Position numbers and translations under genes: made by a program. Positions 20,601 to 29,919 of a stretch of 64,000 nucleotides of DNA are shown here, piece by piece. Source of the stretch: Paraescarpia echinospica (Eukaryota > Annelida > Polychaeta > Sabellida > Siboglinidae). The notes under the pieces were generated by a model. It saw only the letters and a program-made list of their open reading frames with translations. It was not told the origin of the DNA and made no database searches. The stretch lies in the NCBI GenBank assembly GCA_020002185.1, contig CM034537.1:71213585-71277584 (forward strand), written 5' to 3'. Each line of letters opens with the position of its first letter. Within the stretch, counting starts at the first letter, position 1.

Positions 20601-22670
20601 AGTGCCATCTGGAGGATGGGGACTTGTGTATGTAGTGCCATCTGGAGGATGGGAACTTGTGTATGTAGTGCCTTCTGGAGGATGGGGACTTGTGTATGTA
20701 GTGCCATCTGGAGGATGGGGACTTGTGTATGTAGTGCCATCTGGAGGATGGGGTCTTGTGTATGTAGTGCCTTCTGGAGGATGGGGACTTGTGTATGTAG
20801 TGACATCTGGAGGATGGGGACTTGTGTATGTAGTGCCATGTGGAGGATGGGGACTTGTGTATGTAGTGCCATCTGGAGGATGGGGACTTGTGTATGTAGT
20901 GCCATCTGGAGTATGGGGACTTGTGTATGTAGTGCCATGTGGAGGATGGGGACTTGTGTATGTAGTGCCATCTGGAGGATGGGAACTTGTGTATGTAGTG
21001 CCCTCTGGAGGATGGGGACTTGTGTATGTAGTGCCATCTGGAGGATGGGGACTTGTGTATGTAGTGACATCTGGAGGATGGGGACTTGTGTATGTAGTAC
21101 CGTCTGGAGAATGGGGACTTGTGTATGTAGTACAATCTGGAGGATGGGGACTTATGTATGTAGTACCGTCTGGAGGATGGGAACTTGTGTATGTAGTGCC
21201 CTCTGGAGGATGGGGACTTGTGTATGTAGTACCGTCTGGAGGATGGGAACTTGTGTATGTAGTGCCATCTGGAGGATGGGGACTTGTGTAAGTAGTGCGA
21301 TCTGGAGGATGGGGACTTGTGTATGTAGTGCCATCTGGAGGATGGGGACTTGTGTATGTAGTGCCATCTGGAGGATGGGAACTTGTGTATGTAGTGCCTT
21401 CTGGAGGATGGGGACTTGTGTATGTAGTGCCATCTGGAGGATGGGGACTTGTGTATGTAGTGCCATCTGGAGTATGGGGACTTGTGTATGTAGTACCATC
21501 TGGAGGATGGGAACTTGTGTATGTAGTGCCCTCTGGAGGATGGGGACTTGTGTATGTAGTACCGTCTGGAGGATGGGAACTTGTGTATGTAGTGCCATCT
21601 GGAGGGTGGGGACTTGTGTATGTAGTGCCTCCTGGAGGATGGTTACTTGTGTATGTAGTGCCATCTGGAGGATGGGGACTTGTGTATGTAGTGCCATCTG
21701 GAGGATGGGGACTTGTGTATGTAGTGCCATCTGGAGTATGGGGACTTGTGTATGTAGTGCCATGTGGAGGATGGGGACTTGTGTATGTAGTGCCCTCTGG
21801 AGGATGGGGACTTGTGTATGTAGTGCCATCTGGAGGATGGGGACTTGTGTATCTCTAATCAGTGATGTGTTGTCTTGTATGGCAGCTCACCCAACAACAA
21901 CTGAGGTATGACGAAGCTCGCTCTCCTATGCAGTGGACTGTGGACAAGAATGCTGGCTTCACCAATGGAAATAGTCCCTGGCGCCCCATTGGCTCCAATT
22001 ACCTCACAGTTAATGTCAAGGTATGTACAGTCGTGTCTCTTCTTCAGTTTTATTGCCAGAAAAATTGGTTATTGATGCTACTCGCTTAGTGAGATGAAAC
22101 AAGGAGCGAGATCATTCCTTGGCTCATTTGCAGTTAGGTTATGTTTCCAGTTGTGGCAGTATGGACCTAGAATGCCTGTTTTAAAGAGAAATCATTGTTT
22201 ACTCTGTGTGTTTTAGACTCAGGCGTTTTGTTTTCATTTGCAGTAGCGTAGATTGACCTAAAATGTCTTAAAGAAATTGTTTACCTACGTATTGTGTGCG
22301 GTTGTAGACCGAAAATGCCCATGGCGTTGGTGCGTCCCACGTGGAGGTGTACCGCCTCCTGTCAGCGCTGCGCAGTCGACCTGCCATCAGATTCGGCGGG
22401 TTCTCCCCGATTGGAGCTCACGGCAGTGTGGTGTCCTTCGTGCGCCACGCACATCGCTTCAAGCACTACCTTGTCGCCATCAACTTTGGCCCACGCGACT
22501 CAACCCTCGACTTCGTTGCTGCGAAGCCGGACCTGGTGCAGAGAGAGGGTGTGGTCATCGTCACCACCGGCAACATGCAAGTGCCGGGAGAGTTTGAGAT
22601 TGGTGCCAAGATCTCCCTTGAGCACGTATACTTGCGTCCCACCGAGGGAATCGTTATCGAGATGTCATAA
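2260..22670 (+). CDS. SLC3A1: SLC3-family amino-acid transporter heavy chain (rBAT/4F2hc-like), ten exons
   Basis: Exons: 2260-2674, 7489-7671, 8118-8275, 8748-8873, 9727-9852, 10964-11073, 16199-16394, 17169-17354, 21886-22020, 22308-22670. They sum to 1998 nt, 665 residues plus stop, close to rBAT (about 685). The family forms a type II membrane glycoprotein that joins an SLC7 light chain by a disulfide and brings it to the plasma membrane. Visible here: cytosolic N-terminus with FTGL-x-KQELM; one membrane helix at about residues 79-101; Cys104 just outside it, the expected bridge to the light chain; then a GH13 alpha-amylase-like ectodomain ([57 protein letters not shown]). The segment around DFVPNHTS is present in rBAT and missing from 4F2hc, so rBAT-like is preferred. 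The GH13 nucleophile position after KGVDAF is not Asp, so it is no glycosidase. The first ATG in frame is at 2260. The exon 3 donor is odd (ATGAGT). Confidence 0.9.
2985..3420 (-). pseudogene. LINE ORF2 C-terminus
   Basis: Resumes the interrupted RT protein as [10 protein letters not shown], then [14 protein letters not shown] and [13 protein letters not shown], the standard C-terminal blocks of CR1-like ORF2, ending in a stop at 2985. Joining 3908 to 3420 across the inserted element restores the LVRPHLDYAD run in frame. Confidence 0.85.
3426..3902 (+). mobile_element. 5'-truncated LINE of a second family, nested in the first
   Basis: A 477-bp insertion on the opposite strand, flanked by direct AGATG repeats (3421-3425 and 3903-3907). 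It encodes the last ~110 residues of another LINE ORF2 ([37 protein letters not shown]), a stop near 3740, a short 3' UTR and a (GAA)n tail. Truncated 5' end, short tail repeat and target duplication all fit target-primed reverse transcription. Confidence 0.85.
3908..4888 (-). pseudogene. LINE ORF2 reverse-transcriptase domain
   Basis: Continues the frame of the endonuclease half directly after its stop. RT blocks appear in order: [56 protein letters not shown] and the catalytic FADDTKIYR, then the thumb with SETEKDLGV. All residues expected of an active polymerase site are present. Coding is cut at LVRPHL by the insertion at 3426-3902 and resumes at 3420. Confidence 0.88.
4889..6586 (-). pseudogene. 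LINE ORF2 N-terminal half: apurinic-like endonuclease and linker
   Basis: 565 codons ending in a TAA at 4889-4891. An endonuclease/exonuclease/phosphatase-fold domain occupies about residues 95-330, with [35 protein letters not shown] and GKSDHIII as its core motifs. This enzyme nicks target DNA to prime reverse transcription. A basic linker follows, ending in [10 protein letters not shown], the usual lead-in to the RT domain. The next codons continue the RT in the same frame after the stop, so one substitution broke the protein. The first codons before the endonuclease are low-complexity and His/Gln-rich. Confidence 0.85.
6690..7290 (-). mobile_element. Old degenerate CR1-like LINE 3' part
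   Basis: Reverse-strand translation, with frameshifts, shows decayed RT motifs: [33 protein letters not shown] and EKDLDVW, then a C-terminal [11 protein letters not shown] ending in a stop near 6820 and a 3' UTR to about 6690. The last ~45 bp of this 3' UTR recur at 12297-12345 inside the hAT element. More decayed than the neighbouring LINE, hence older. Confidence 0.7.
7489..7671 (+). CDS. SLC3A1: Heavy-chain exon 2
   Basis: Residues 139-199: [19 protein letters not shown] and the block with [20 protein letters not shown], both conserved in the GH13 barrel of SLC3 proteins. Acceptor CTCACAG, donor G|GTTTGT, phase 1 on both sides. Confidence 0.9.
8118..8275 (+). CDS. SLC3A1: Heavy-chain exon 3 (unusual donor)
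   Basis: Residues 200-252, [14 protein letters not shown] to PPNNW, including the segment that separates rBAT from 4F2hc and an N-glycosylation sequon (NHTS). Joining TGG to the AGG that opens exon 4 gives the W-x-x-x-Y-GGSAW spacing of the family. At that point the donor reads ATGAGT, with A in place of the invariant first G. The nearest GT, five bases on, would break the frame. Confidence 0.82.
8748..8873 (+). CDS. SLC3A1: Heavy-chain exon 4
   Basis: Residues 253-294: [20 protein letters not shown] and [11 protein letters not shown], strongly conserved in rBAT-like proteins. Acceptor TTGCCAG, donor CAG|GTGAGT, phase 0. Confidence 0.92.
9156..9268. repeat. 24-bp minisatellite, intron 4
   Basis: About 4.5 near-identical units built on GTGGGTGAGGTGCTGCTG followed by TCAGAA. 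Intronic; no other feature in this intron. Confidence 0.9.
9727..9852 (+). CDS. SLC3A1: Heavy-chain exon 5
   Basis: Residues 295-336: [19 protein letters not shown]. In catalytic GH13 enzymes the nucleophile Asp lies a few residues after this glycine-valine-aspartate; it is absent here, in line with the family's loss of hydrolase activity. Acceptor TTTAACAG, donor AAG|GTGGGT. Confidence 0.88.
9975..10497. repeat. 32-bp minisatellite, intron 5
   Basis: Roughly 16 tandem copies of a 32-bp unit (GGAATGTATGATAGCTAT followed by ATCCCGGATTGCCA), with scattered substitutions such as TATAATAG and GATTGTC. Confidence 0.92.
10964..11073 (+). CDS. SLC3A1: Heavy-chain exon 6
   Basis: Residues 337-372 plus two bases: [20 protein letters not shown], with an NLT glycosylation sequon. 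Less conserved than its neighbours, as expected for the variable stretch of the ectodomain, so the call rests on phase, splice sites (TTTGTGCAG, GA|GTAAGT) and position. Confidence 0.8.
12297..12345 (+). mobile_element. LINE 3' UTR fragment inside the hAT
   Basis: Matches, in opposite orientation, the 3' end of the old LINE relic at 6690-6733 (shared TTAGGTGATTTACTCCAA block). Confidence 0.65.
12420..12971 (-). mobile_element. 5'-truncated LINE fragment inside the hAT
   Basis: The reverse strand encodes the end of a LINE ORF2: [48 protein letters not shown] and [11 protein letters not shown], ending in a stop at about 12538, then a 3' UTR. At its 5' edge a 36-bp segment is tandemly duplicated (12900-12935, 12936-12971). 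It lies upstream of the transposase relic and inflates that open frame. Confidence 0.78.
12975..13510 (+). pseudogene. hAT transposase relic: BED finger fused to dimerisation domain
   Basis: An open frame ending near 13507 encodes a BED-type zinc finger ([20 protein letters not shown] with its second cysteine and following residues), a short unfamiliar stretch, then the hAT C-terminal dimerisation domain ([25 protein letters not shown]). The whole RNase-H-like catalytic core is missing, so a large internal deletion joined both ends. A protein like this could bind element ends and dimerise but not transpose. The frame's first ~38 codons come from LINE antisense. Confidence 0.8.
13810..13870. 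repeat. TA microsatellite inside the hAT
   Basis: Two runs of TA/TATATATA separated by a short CATACATG segment. Confidence 0.85.
13960..14330. repeat. Two diverged tandem copies of a ~177-bp block
   Basis: CTAATTTTGCATAGA, CACTGCCACTAT/GCTGCCACTAT and AAATCTGTATTTGATTG recur about 177 bp apart. Part of the non-coding hAT interior. From here to 15280 no coding motif is visible; a second diverged pair around GACTAATCT...ACCCCTGTTA lies at about 14400 and 14815. Confidence 0.7.
16199..16394 (+). CDS. SLC3A1: Heavy-chain exon 7
   Basis: Residues 373-438: [20 protein letters not shown] to EKALWPMWM. Acceptor TGTTTGCAG, donor ATG|GTCAGT. The inverted copy of this exon (41364-41548) has lost 11 bp next to the acceptor; this copy is intact. 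Confidence 0.88.
16407..16846. repeat. 12-bp minisatellite, intron 7
   Basis: About 36 copies of CTCCACTATATA / CTCCACTACATA directly after the exon 7 donor. Period is a multiple of three and both strands lack stops in several frames, giving spurious open frames (LHYI, YSTT repeats). Confidence 0.93.
17169..17354 (+). CDS. SLC3A1: Heavy-chain exon 8
   Basis: Residues 439-500: [36 protein letters not shown], the best conserved block of the SLC3 ectodomain, and an NLT sequon. Acceptor TTGTGCAG, donor AAG|GTACGC, phase 0. Confidence 0.93.
17722..21855. repeat. 33-bp minisatellite, ~125 copies, intron 8
   Basis: Tandem units built on ACTTGTGTATGTAGTGCC and ATCTGGAGGATGGGG with variants (ACCGTCTGG, GCCCTCTGG, GCCTTCTGG). 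A second level is visible: marker variants recur exactly 1485 bp (45 units) apart, e.g. GGACGGCGACT at about 18207 and 19692, GGAGCGTGG at 18433 and 19918, and the GTAAGTAGTGCC variant at about 18846 and 20331. Because 33 is 11 codons, open frames of over 1000 codons arise on both strands; they are not genes. Confidence 0.95.
21886..22020 (+). CDS. SLC3A1: Heavy-chain exon 9
   Basis: Residues 501-545: [20 protein letters not shown] and [15 protein letters not shown], the classic SPMQW...NAGF block. Acceptor TATGGCAG, donor AAG|GTATGT. The inverted copy at 38609-38743 encodes the same residues. Confidence 0.93.
22308..22670 (+). CDS. SLC3A1: Heavy-chain exon 10, C-terminus
   Basis: Residues 546-665 and stop: [20 protein letters not shown], then the C-terminal beta-sandwich ([17 protein letters not shown]). 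Acceptor GGTTGTAG. GC-rich compared with its surroundings. It lacks the Cys-rich tail of vertebrate rBAT. It has no counterpart in the inverted copy. Confidence 0.9.
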   Translation, partial: TENAHGVGASHVEVYRLLSALRSRPAIRFGGFSPIGAHGSVVSFVRHAHRFKHYLVAINFGPRDSTLDFVAAKPDLVQREGVVIVTTGNMQVPGEFEIGAKISLEHVYLRPTEGIVIEMS

Positions 22671-23800
22671 TCGTTGTGTGCATCCGTGGAAGTCCTGACG
22701 TGTTTCTGATGCAACACATGCCACGTCTATTTGATAGAAATCCATATTTTTCACTTGAAATTCTGTATAAATCGGGAAACATTTTGTATGGTTAACTCTT
22801 CTGTAGCCACAATCTATCGTTAATGAGGTACAAAATATTCTACACCAAGCCAAATCTTGGTTTTGTCTGGAATCTGCCTAGCTTCAAAAATGTTTTCTGT
22901 TCAACCAAATTTTATTCTCCATTTGAAGCAAAATCATATTCACGTGGGATTCCTCGCGAAATTCCAGTAGGTTGTGTATGGGAATTGCGTAGGGTGTGGC
23001 ACATTTGGTAGTGATGACTAAACCAGGATGTTTGTTTCAAAGTTGCGGTTTGCACAGTTCTGTTCATTGTTTAAGCAGTAGAACGCTACACTTGACAGTC
23101 ACGCAGAAAAGTACAACTTGTACTACAGGATGCTCATGACTCAAGTAATTACCTCAGATCCCATGACCTCCATGTAGTGTTTAGATGCTGTTCCAATAGT
23201 GTTGGATCACTTGATTGAAAACGTCTTAGGCAATTCTGTAATACTGATATCTGTTGATTATTCCAGATTGAAGTACGGTGATTATGCCTGTTAGTTTGCT
23301 TGTTATTAAAAGATTGGCATTGCATTAAATGTGTTGTCTTGATACTAAACTATTTTACTGACAACTTTCAAGGAGTTCAAACAGAAGTAGCACGTGTGTT
23401 GTCGGCAGGATTGGGGCAAAGTTCTGGGGACTTGTTTTTAAGTACATTTTTCATTAATTAATTAATTGCGAAATTTTCAAGTACATGTACATGTTGGTCT
23501 GAAATGGTAACATGAAATGCCAACACTGCTTTACACTGGTGCTCAGAATAAAAGGAGGTGCACACATTTCAGACACTTGGATGTGAATTTATTATGTTTG
23601 CCGAGAACTGTTTGTGGGAGTAATTATTGAGTCCCAAACAATAACAATTGTTATTCAAGGTTTTAGCAAAAATGCCCGTCCTCTGACGGGATAACTTGGT
23701 AGTTCATACATAGCAGTCATGATAGCAATATTTACCAAACTGTTAGAGAACAGCATTGTTACATATATACCATAACGCTCTGCATAGGTATACGTAACGG
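22671..23800. other. 3' flank, no gene
   Basis: AT-rich sequence. The first ~125 bp are probably 3' UTR. An AATAAA is at about 23547, but if the 15-bp direct repeat at 22782-22796 marks an insertion, everything after 22796 is foreign to the original gene end. Confidence 0.5.
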
Positions 23801-25028
23801 TGGTTTCAGCGCACGTCAAACGTAGACAACAGCATCACGCACATGCTGCAATGTTGTGTGGAGTGACGGCGGTCGGAGAGAAAGTGAAGTTCGTGTTTGG
23901 ACTGAGGGTAGACAAGCCTATTGTATCGGCGTCTACTTCATGTTGCCAAGCAGTCCCTTAGCCAGAGATCCGTTGTCCTGTTATTGAGAAGAGTTTTTCT
24001 TTTTTTTAAATTACAGAATTTTAACTTTTTCAGATACCATGGCGTTAGCTTGTGTTGGAACATAATGTGGTTTTCTTTTCCCAATGACATGGTCAAAACA
24101 ATGTTTGCGTTGTCATCTAACGGGCATTGTACTAATAGTGTGCTATGAAGTATCATTCATAAAGTTGCAGTAAACATATACTAAGTAGCAATTGTGCTTA
24201 AAGTTAGTTAAAGTATTTTAGAACACTTTAGTATAGTGGATGATAATAGGGTAACTTAGTCTTCGATAAGTTGTAAGCAAGATTTAACAAACCTGATTAT
24301 GTGGTAGAATATATAGGAGATAAAGTAACAACCATCAAACTACTTACATAAGATAATATCTGTGTAAGCCAGTACTTGCTAGCTATTTTTTATTACGTAG
24401 CATTTTTATTAGGTAGCATTTTTCTTTTTCTATCTGGCGAAAAATATGGGGCACTTCCGGTGGTGAATTGATTTTAATTTGGTGCAGCAAACTTGCGAAA
24501 ATATAAGGATATTTGATCAAGATAAGTGATATTATTGAGCGTATAGCATACATAACGTAATTATAGATATATATTAAGCAATATTTTTTGTTAAAAATTA
24601 GCTAGAGGGAGTAATCTAGGGTAGATTAAAAGTAGGCGATTTGCGGGCGATAATTGGAGACGTTAATGTAATCGGAACGTTGTTTACAAAGTAGGTCACT
24701 GGCGAAGTTAGCGTACCGTGAACGACAATAGAATAGCGTTATTTGAGATAATCGGTGTAGTTAGATGAGTAATTAAAACCTGAAATAACAATATTTTAAA
24801 GTGTATAATAGTACACAGGAAACAGTCTTTGTAAAGACTACCTTGTATCTAAGCCTAACTTGAATACATTGTCATCGACATCGTAACTAGGACTAGGTAA
24901 GGCACGGTGTGTCACTGTGTGTTAACAAATATAACTAACTATAACCTAAACAATCTGGTGTAAATTGTACACAGAAAAGTCTTTTCAAAGACTACATAAA
25001 ACTACTTTGAACATAAATAAATTCTGAT

Positions 25029-26390
25029 ATGGCACCTTGCAAGCGGCAACTCAGGGCAAAACGACACCTAGTTTGCAACGACTGCCAGAGCTGGGTGGAT
25101 TTTGCGTTGTCTGGCTGTCCAAAATCATGGGCAGAGACCAAAGATGACGGATTCACATTTCGGTGTATGGGGTGTTTGAGGGTGGAATGTCTGATGAAGG
25201 AGGTGTGTAAGTTGACGGATATAGTGAAGGAGATGGAGGCGAGACTCAACATAGAAATAGATGGAGCAGAGAGGGATGGCGCGGAGAGAGTTGAGAATTC
25301 TACAACACAGAAGGAGCAGAGTTGTGACACGGAGACTGAAGAAAGGAGACTGAGAGGAAGGAAGGTGACCGGTGTGAAGGAACAAGACATTGAGAAAACA
25401 GAGGGACGGAGGAAAAGTGTTCGGCAGAGGAAAAGAAAACGGGCCAGTGGGGATAGATCAGCAGGTAGTCAGACTGTAGAGAACGAGGAGAGACACGACA
25501 GCGATACAGGTGGTGAAGAGGTAGATACCACAGAGGCAGTTGGTAAGACTGTGAGACAGAAGACTGATGGAAGAAGACAGTGTTCAGCAAAAAACAGAAA
25601 ACATGACAGGCGTGAAGGTGACAGGGGAGAAAGTGACCGTAGGGAAGGAGGTAGCCGGGGAAAAGGGACGGGAGAGGAGAGAAGAAAATGTGATGGGAGG
25701 AAAGAAGAAGGGACGAAAGGAAGTGAGAGTAAATGTGCTAGAAGAGAAGATGACAGGAGGAAAGGGGACAAGAGAAAACGCGACAGGAAAGAAGGGAATG
25801 GAAGAGAATGTGACAGGAGAGAAGACGACAAGAGGAAAAGACAACAACCAGACATATGCAAACCGGAGGAGCTACTCCGAGGCAGTGATTGAGGGGGCAA
25901 GGAGAAAAGAGAGCATGGCAATATTCAATTCTGAGAAAAACAGACAAGACTATATGCGAGGGGAAGGACGTTGTTGTATGTCTACCGGGGGCTAGGATAG
26001 AGCATGTGACCGAAAGGGTAGAGAAGGTATTGGGGCATGGCAAGGGAGGGTCTATACTAGTACACGTTGGGACAAACAATGCAGACAAGGAGGGAACAAC
26101 TGGTATAGTTCAGAAGAGTGGAACAGGTTATTCTCTCAGGAATTTTGCCAGTAATGGGAGGAAGGGGGGCAAGATACAGAAACTGTAAGAGGATGGCGAT
26201 CAACGCACTAGTTGAGCAGATGTGTGAGGAAGAGGGCGTGGGATTCCTAGATTTATGGGGGTACTTTGTTGGGAGAGAAGATATGTACATGAGAGATGGC
26301 CTCCATCTAAGTGGAAAGGGGGCAGCAGTATTCTCAGAGAATCTGCTGCGATCTGTTGACAGTGGGACAGGTTGCATCTATTTAAACTAA
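25029..26390 (+). pseudogene. CR1 ORF1: Cys-rich finger, charged linker, SGNH esterase
   Basis: Opens with MAPCKRQLR and a PHD-like Cys cluster (LVCNDCQSW, then C-x2-C in FRCMGCLRVEC), a short coiled-coil, and a long stretch rich in Arg, Glu, Lys and Gly. Two frameshifts later comes an SGNH-hydrolase-like domain: LPGARIEH, ILVHVGTNNADKEGT (the G-x-N block) and DGLHLSGKGAAVFSENL (the D-x-x-H block). Such esterase domains are known in ORF1 proteins of the CR1 clade, where the protein is thought to act as a nucleic-acid chaperone and perhaps at membranes. Frame changes are near 25890 and 26110. Confidence 0.82.
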
Positions 26391-26494
26391 ATTCGCAGGG
26401 GGGACTCGCAGAGAAGCCTGAAACTGGAGGCATAGATAAAGGCAGCAAAAATAATTCAGCAAAAAACAGTCTGGAAAACTGTTCTGAAGCCGGG

Positions 26495-28649
26495 TATAAA
26501 TGTGTTTGTTTAAATGCAAGGAGTATAGTAAACAAAAGAAATGAACTAAACATTATGGTAGAAGATATTGACCCTCACATAATAGGTATAACTGAATCAT
26601 GGGCAACCACCGATGTATCGAATTGGGACTGACAGGATATGTAATGTTTAGGAAAGATAGAATAGGAAGAAGGGGAGGTGGAGTTATTTTATATATTAAA
26701 GAATCTATCCAGGCTTATGAAATAAAATTAGACAGAGAAGCAGATTGCGAAGAAGCTGTTTGGTGTAACATAGTTACAGGAAACTCAACGTTAACGGTTG
26801 GATTAGTTTATCGAAGTCCAAACATAAGCATAGAAGAGAATGAAAAAATACAAAACGCTATAAGGGAAGTGAGCAAACGGGACTGTGTTATTATGGGGGA
26901 TTTTAACCATGGGCATATAAAATGGAAATCTCTACAGAGTATGGGTAGTGAGGACCACAAGTTTTTAGTTTTAGTACAAGATAGTTTCCTTTCTCAACAT
27001 GTGCTAGAACCAACCAGGGGAGAGAATGTGTTAGACTTAGTTTTGTCCTCACAGAATGAATTAGTTGACAATGTTAAATTATGTGAGCCTCTGGGAAGTA
27101 GTGATCACAACCAGATACATTTTACCATCAAAGTAAAATCAGAAAGAAATAATAAAAAGCAGTTCAGGAGAAATTTCCACAAAGGAAGATATAAGGAAAT
27201 GAGGAAATATTTAGCAAAGATAGACTGGAATAATACACTGAAGAATAAGACAGCAACAGAATGCTGGAATATCTTAAAGAATGAAATAGAGTGCATCGTA
27301 GATAAATTTGTTCCCTTCAAAAAACAAGGGAAACGGACCAGAAAGAAATACTTATCGAAAGAAGCCATTAGAAAAATTAAGTATAAACAAATGATGTGGA
27401 AGTCATATAGATGTATTGGAAATGATGAAGACTACAACAGTTATAAAGAAGCACTTAACCAAGCTACAGCTGAAATTAGAAATTCAAAGAAGCTATGAAC
27501 AACAATTAGCTAGTAATATAAAACATGACAGCAAGAGTTTGTATGCATATGTTCGAAGCAAACAGAAAGTTCAAGATAAGTTCGGTCCTCTAGGAGATAG
27601 TGCTGGAAATATAATATCAGAGGGATTCTTAATGGCAGAAGACCTGAATGAGTACTTTAGTTCAGTGTTTACCAGAGAAGATATTAGTTCACTGCCAGTA
27701 CCAGAGGCTAAGTTCAAGGGGGCAGATTCAGACTATTTAGAACAATTAATTGTAACCCCGGAAATGGTAGCTAAGAAAATAAGGGCTATGAAGATAATAA
27801 ATCACCTGGAGTGGATGGTATTCCACCCAATCTACTATTGGAAATTGTAGAACAAATTAGCATACCGCTTGCAACAGTTTTCAACTTGTCATTAGAAGAG
27901 GGAGTGGTTCCTTTAGAATGGAAAGAAGCAAACATTATACCGTTATTTAAAAAGGTTCGAGAAACAAGTCAGAGAACTATAGACCAGTGAGTTTAACATC
28001 AGTGATTTGCAAATTATTAGAAAGACTAATTAAAGATCACATGGTGGATTTTCTTGTTAAACATAACTTGATAAACCCATCTCAACATGGGTTTCTAAAA
28101 GCGAGGTCATGCTTAACAAATATGTTATGTTTTTTGGAAGATATCACTAAGTGGGTAGATGATGGATCACCAGTAGATATCATCTACTTAGATTTTCAAA
28201 AAGCTTTCGACAAAGTGCCACATCAGAGATTACTGCTTAAACTAAAAGCCCATGGCATAGGAAATGGTATAATTAACTGGATAGAAAAATGGCTGATTGA
28301 CAGAAAACAACGGGTAGTTGTTGATGGGGAGGCTTCAAACTGGAAATCAGTTTTGAGTGGGGTTCCACAGGGATCAGTACTGGGACCTATATTATTCTTA
28401 ATATATATAAACGATTTGGACGATGATATAGCTAGCAAGGTGTTGAAATTTGCAGATGATACAAAAGTGTTTAGAAAGATTAAAAGTGATGGGGATAGAC
28501 AGCATTTACAAGATGATCTTGACAGGTTGATCAAATGGTCTGAAAAGTGGCAAATGTTGTTCAATTTTGGGAAATGTAAATGCCTTCACACAGGACATGG
28601 GAACGAATATGTAGAATATACAATGGGGGGAACTGTACTAAGTACTGCT
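26495..28649 (+). pseudogene. CR1 ORF2 5' part: endonuclease and reverse transcriptase
   Basis: Endonuclease motifs: CLNARSIVNKRNEL, IIGITESW, RRGGGVILYI, LTVGLVYRSPN, VIMGDFNHGHIKW, VLDLVLSS, GSSDHNQI. RT motifs: [45 protein letters not shown], and catalytic FADDTKVF. Frameshifts occur near 26630, 27490, 27800 and 27955. The frame ends at the nested insertion (28650). Confidence 0.88.
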
Positions 28650-29219
28650 TGTAGCATTTCTGCTATTTCTGGATGTTTAATCTACTTTCCTGAGGTTTAA
28701 TTTTATAAATGAGGAAGGTCAAGCCAGTAGATAGACATATTGTTAACCAACCGCCTTAGTTACGTAATTACAGCGACTCGGTTGCAGATGCGCTCAGTGA
28801 AGCGTGGTATTCTGTTGCTAGTGTTTCTAGGCAAGCAGGTGGTTTCACTGTAATCGTAGAGAGGGTGTTCCACAATGCCTAGTTTGAATTGTATATTGCA
28901 TTAGCCAATAGAAATGATGGAAACCTGTCATATGATGTGTAATCAGGTCTGCTTATATAAACGTTTGGTGTACGCATTTCGCCATCTGGGCGCTGGCGAA
29001 GGACTGGGACAGATCCAGGGTTGAACGAGACAGGTTGCCCTGCTGCCGAGAGAATGGCAAGGAAAGTCGTAAAGCGTGGTGGGAATCGTTAACGTGGGTT
29101 ACGTTCCCAAGCTTGTGTGTGTGTGTAATATTCAGTGTCCAGAGTGACTATTCGATCGAACTTCGAAGAAACCATGCCGCCACGTCAGCAGTACTTTGAG
29201 ACAACGTTCCGGTCGGCCC

Positions 29220-29640
29220 CAACGTATTTGCGTCGATGAGCGATAATCGCGACGCGCTCACCCAGCACGGGCCATCCTCGAACATCGGTCTCACAGCGAC
29301 GTCAGAAAGATTGACCGAATGCGACTCGTAGCGACCGGCGGTAAACGTATACTGCCAGGCGTCGTCATTCGCGCGAACCCGTTCATTCGACTTCTCGATC
29401 GTTTGCGACATGACCTCTCGATCGAATTCGTAGCGGCCGGCGGTAAGCGTCTACTGCCCGGCTTCGTCTTCCGGTTGAACGTATTCAACTGACTTCGCAA
29501 TCGTTTGCGACCGTGCGATCATTGAACGGACGCGACTCGAGAATTCGCGACGTAAGACAGCAATCGTCAAGTGCCCGGCATCATCACTCGTGCGGCCGAG
29601 ATACACCGTTCTAATTGTGTTCCGAGCTCGGCGTGTTGAC
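29220..29640. repeat. CpG-rich diverged ~105-bp repeats inside the LTR-like unit
   Basis: Three imperfect copies carrying CGTAGCGRCCGGCGGTAA and GATCGTTTGCGAC motifs, far richer in CpG than the surroundings. No gene supported. Confidence 0.6.
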
Positions 29641-29919
29641 TTCAACAAACGTTCGTATATATTCGAGATGGGACTAGCCCAGTATAAATGTTTATTTTCT
29701 GATTAAATCTATCTATTATTGGCTGTATTATGATTGGTAGTTATCTGTGTTTTGAAGTGAGGTATTTTTACCCTTGAAGTATTCACATATATATGTAGAT
29801 ATGTGTGTGTGTGTGTTGTAACAGATTACTGTAATGAGAGTCCGCGATGACTAGCTTATACTGTGTATGTATATTATGGAAGTTATTCTTAGATAACACT
29901 TGGCGCCTACCCAGCGGGC

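Larger units (their letters stand above)
11295..22152 (+). repeat. Left arm of a large inverted duplication
   Basis: From the TA-rich tract in intron 6 to the middle of intron 9, the sequence is repeated in inverted orientation at 38477-42617. Arm lengths differ (10.9 against 4.1 kb) because this arm alone carries the hAT insertion and a far longer 33-bp array. Removing these makes the arms equal within about 50 bp. Confidence 0.92.

Noticed and set aside
17722..21855. CRISPR-like array
   Set aside because: Units are contiguous with no unique spacers, and the genome is eukaryotic.
17634..21911. Open frame of 1425 codons (and long frames on the other strand) rich in CVCS-x-WRMGT repeats
   Set aside because: The 33-bp repeat period is 11 codons and lacks stops, so all phases stay open. 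It lies in intron 8 and overlaps exon 9 in a different frame; it has no start context or homologous counterpart of equal length in the inverted copy.
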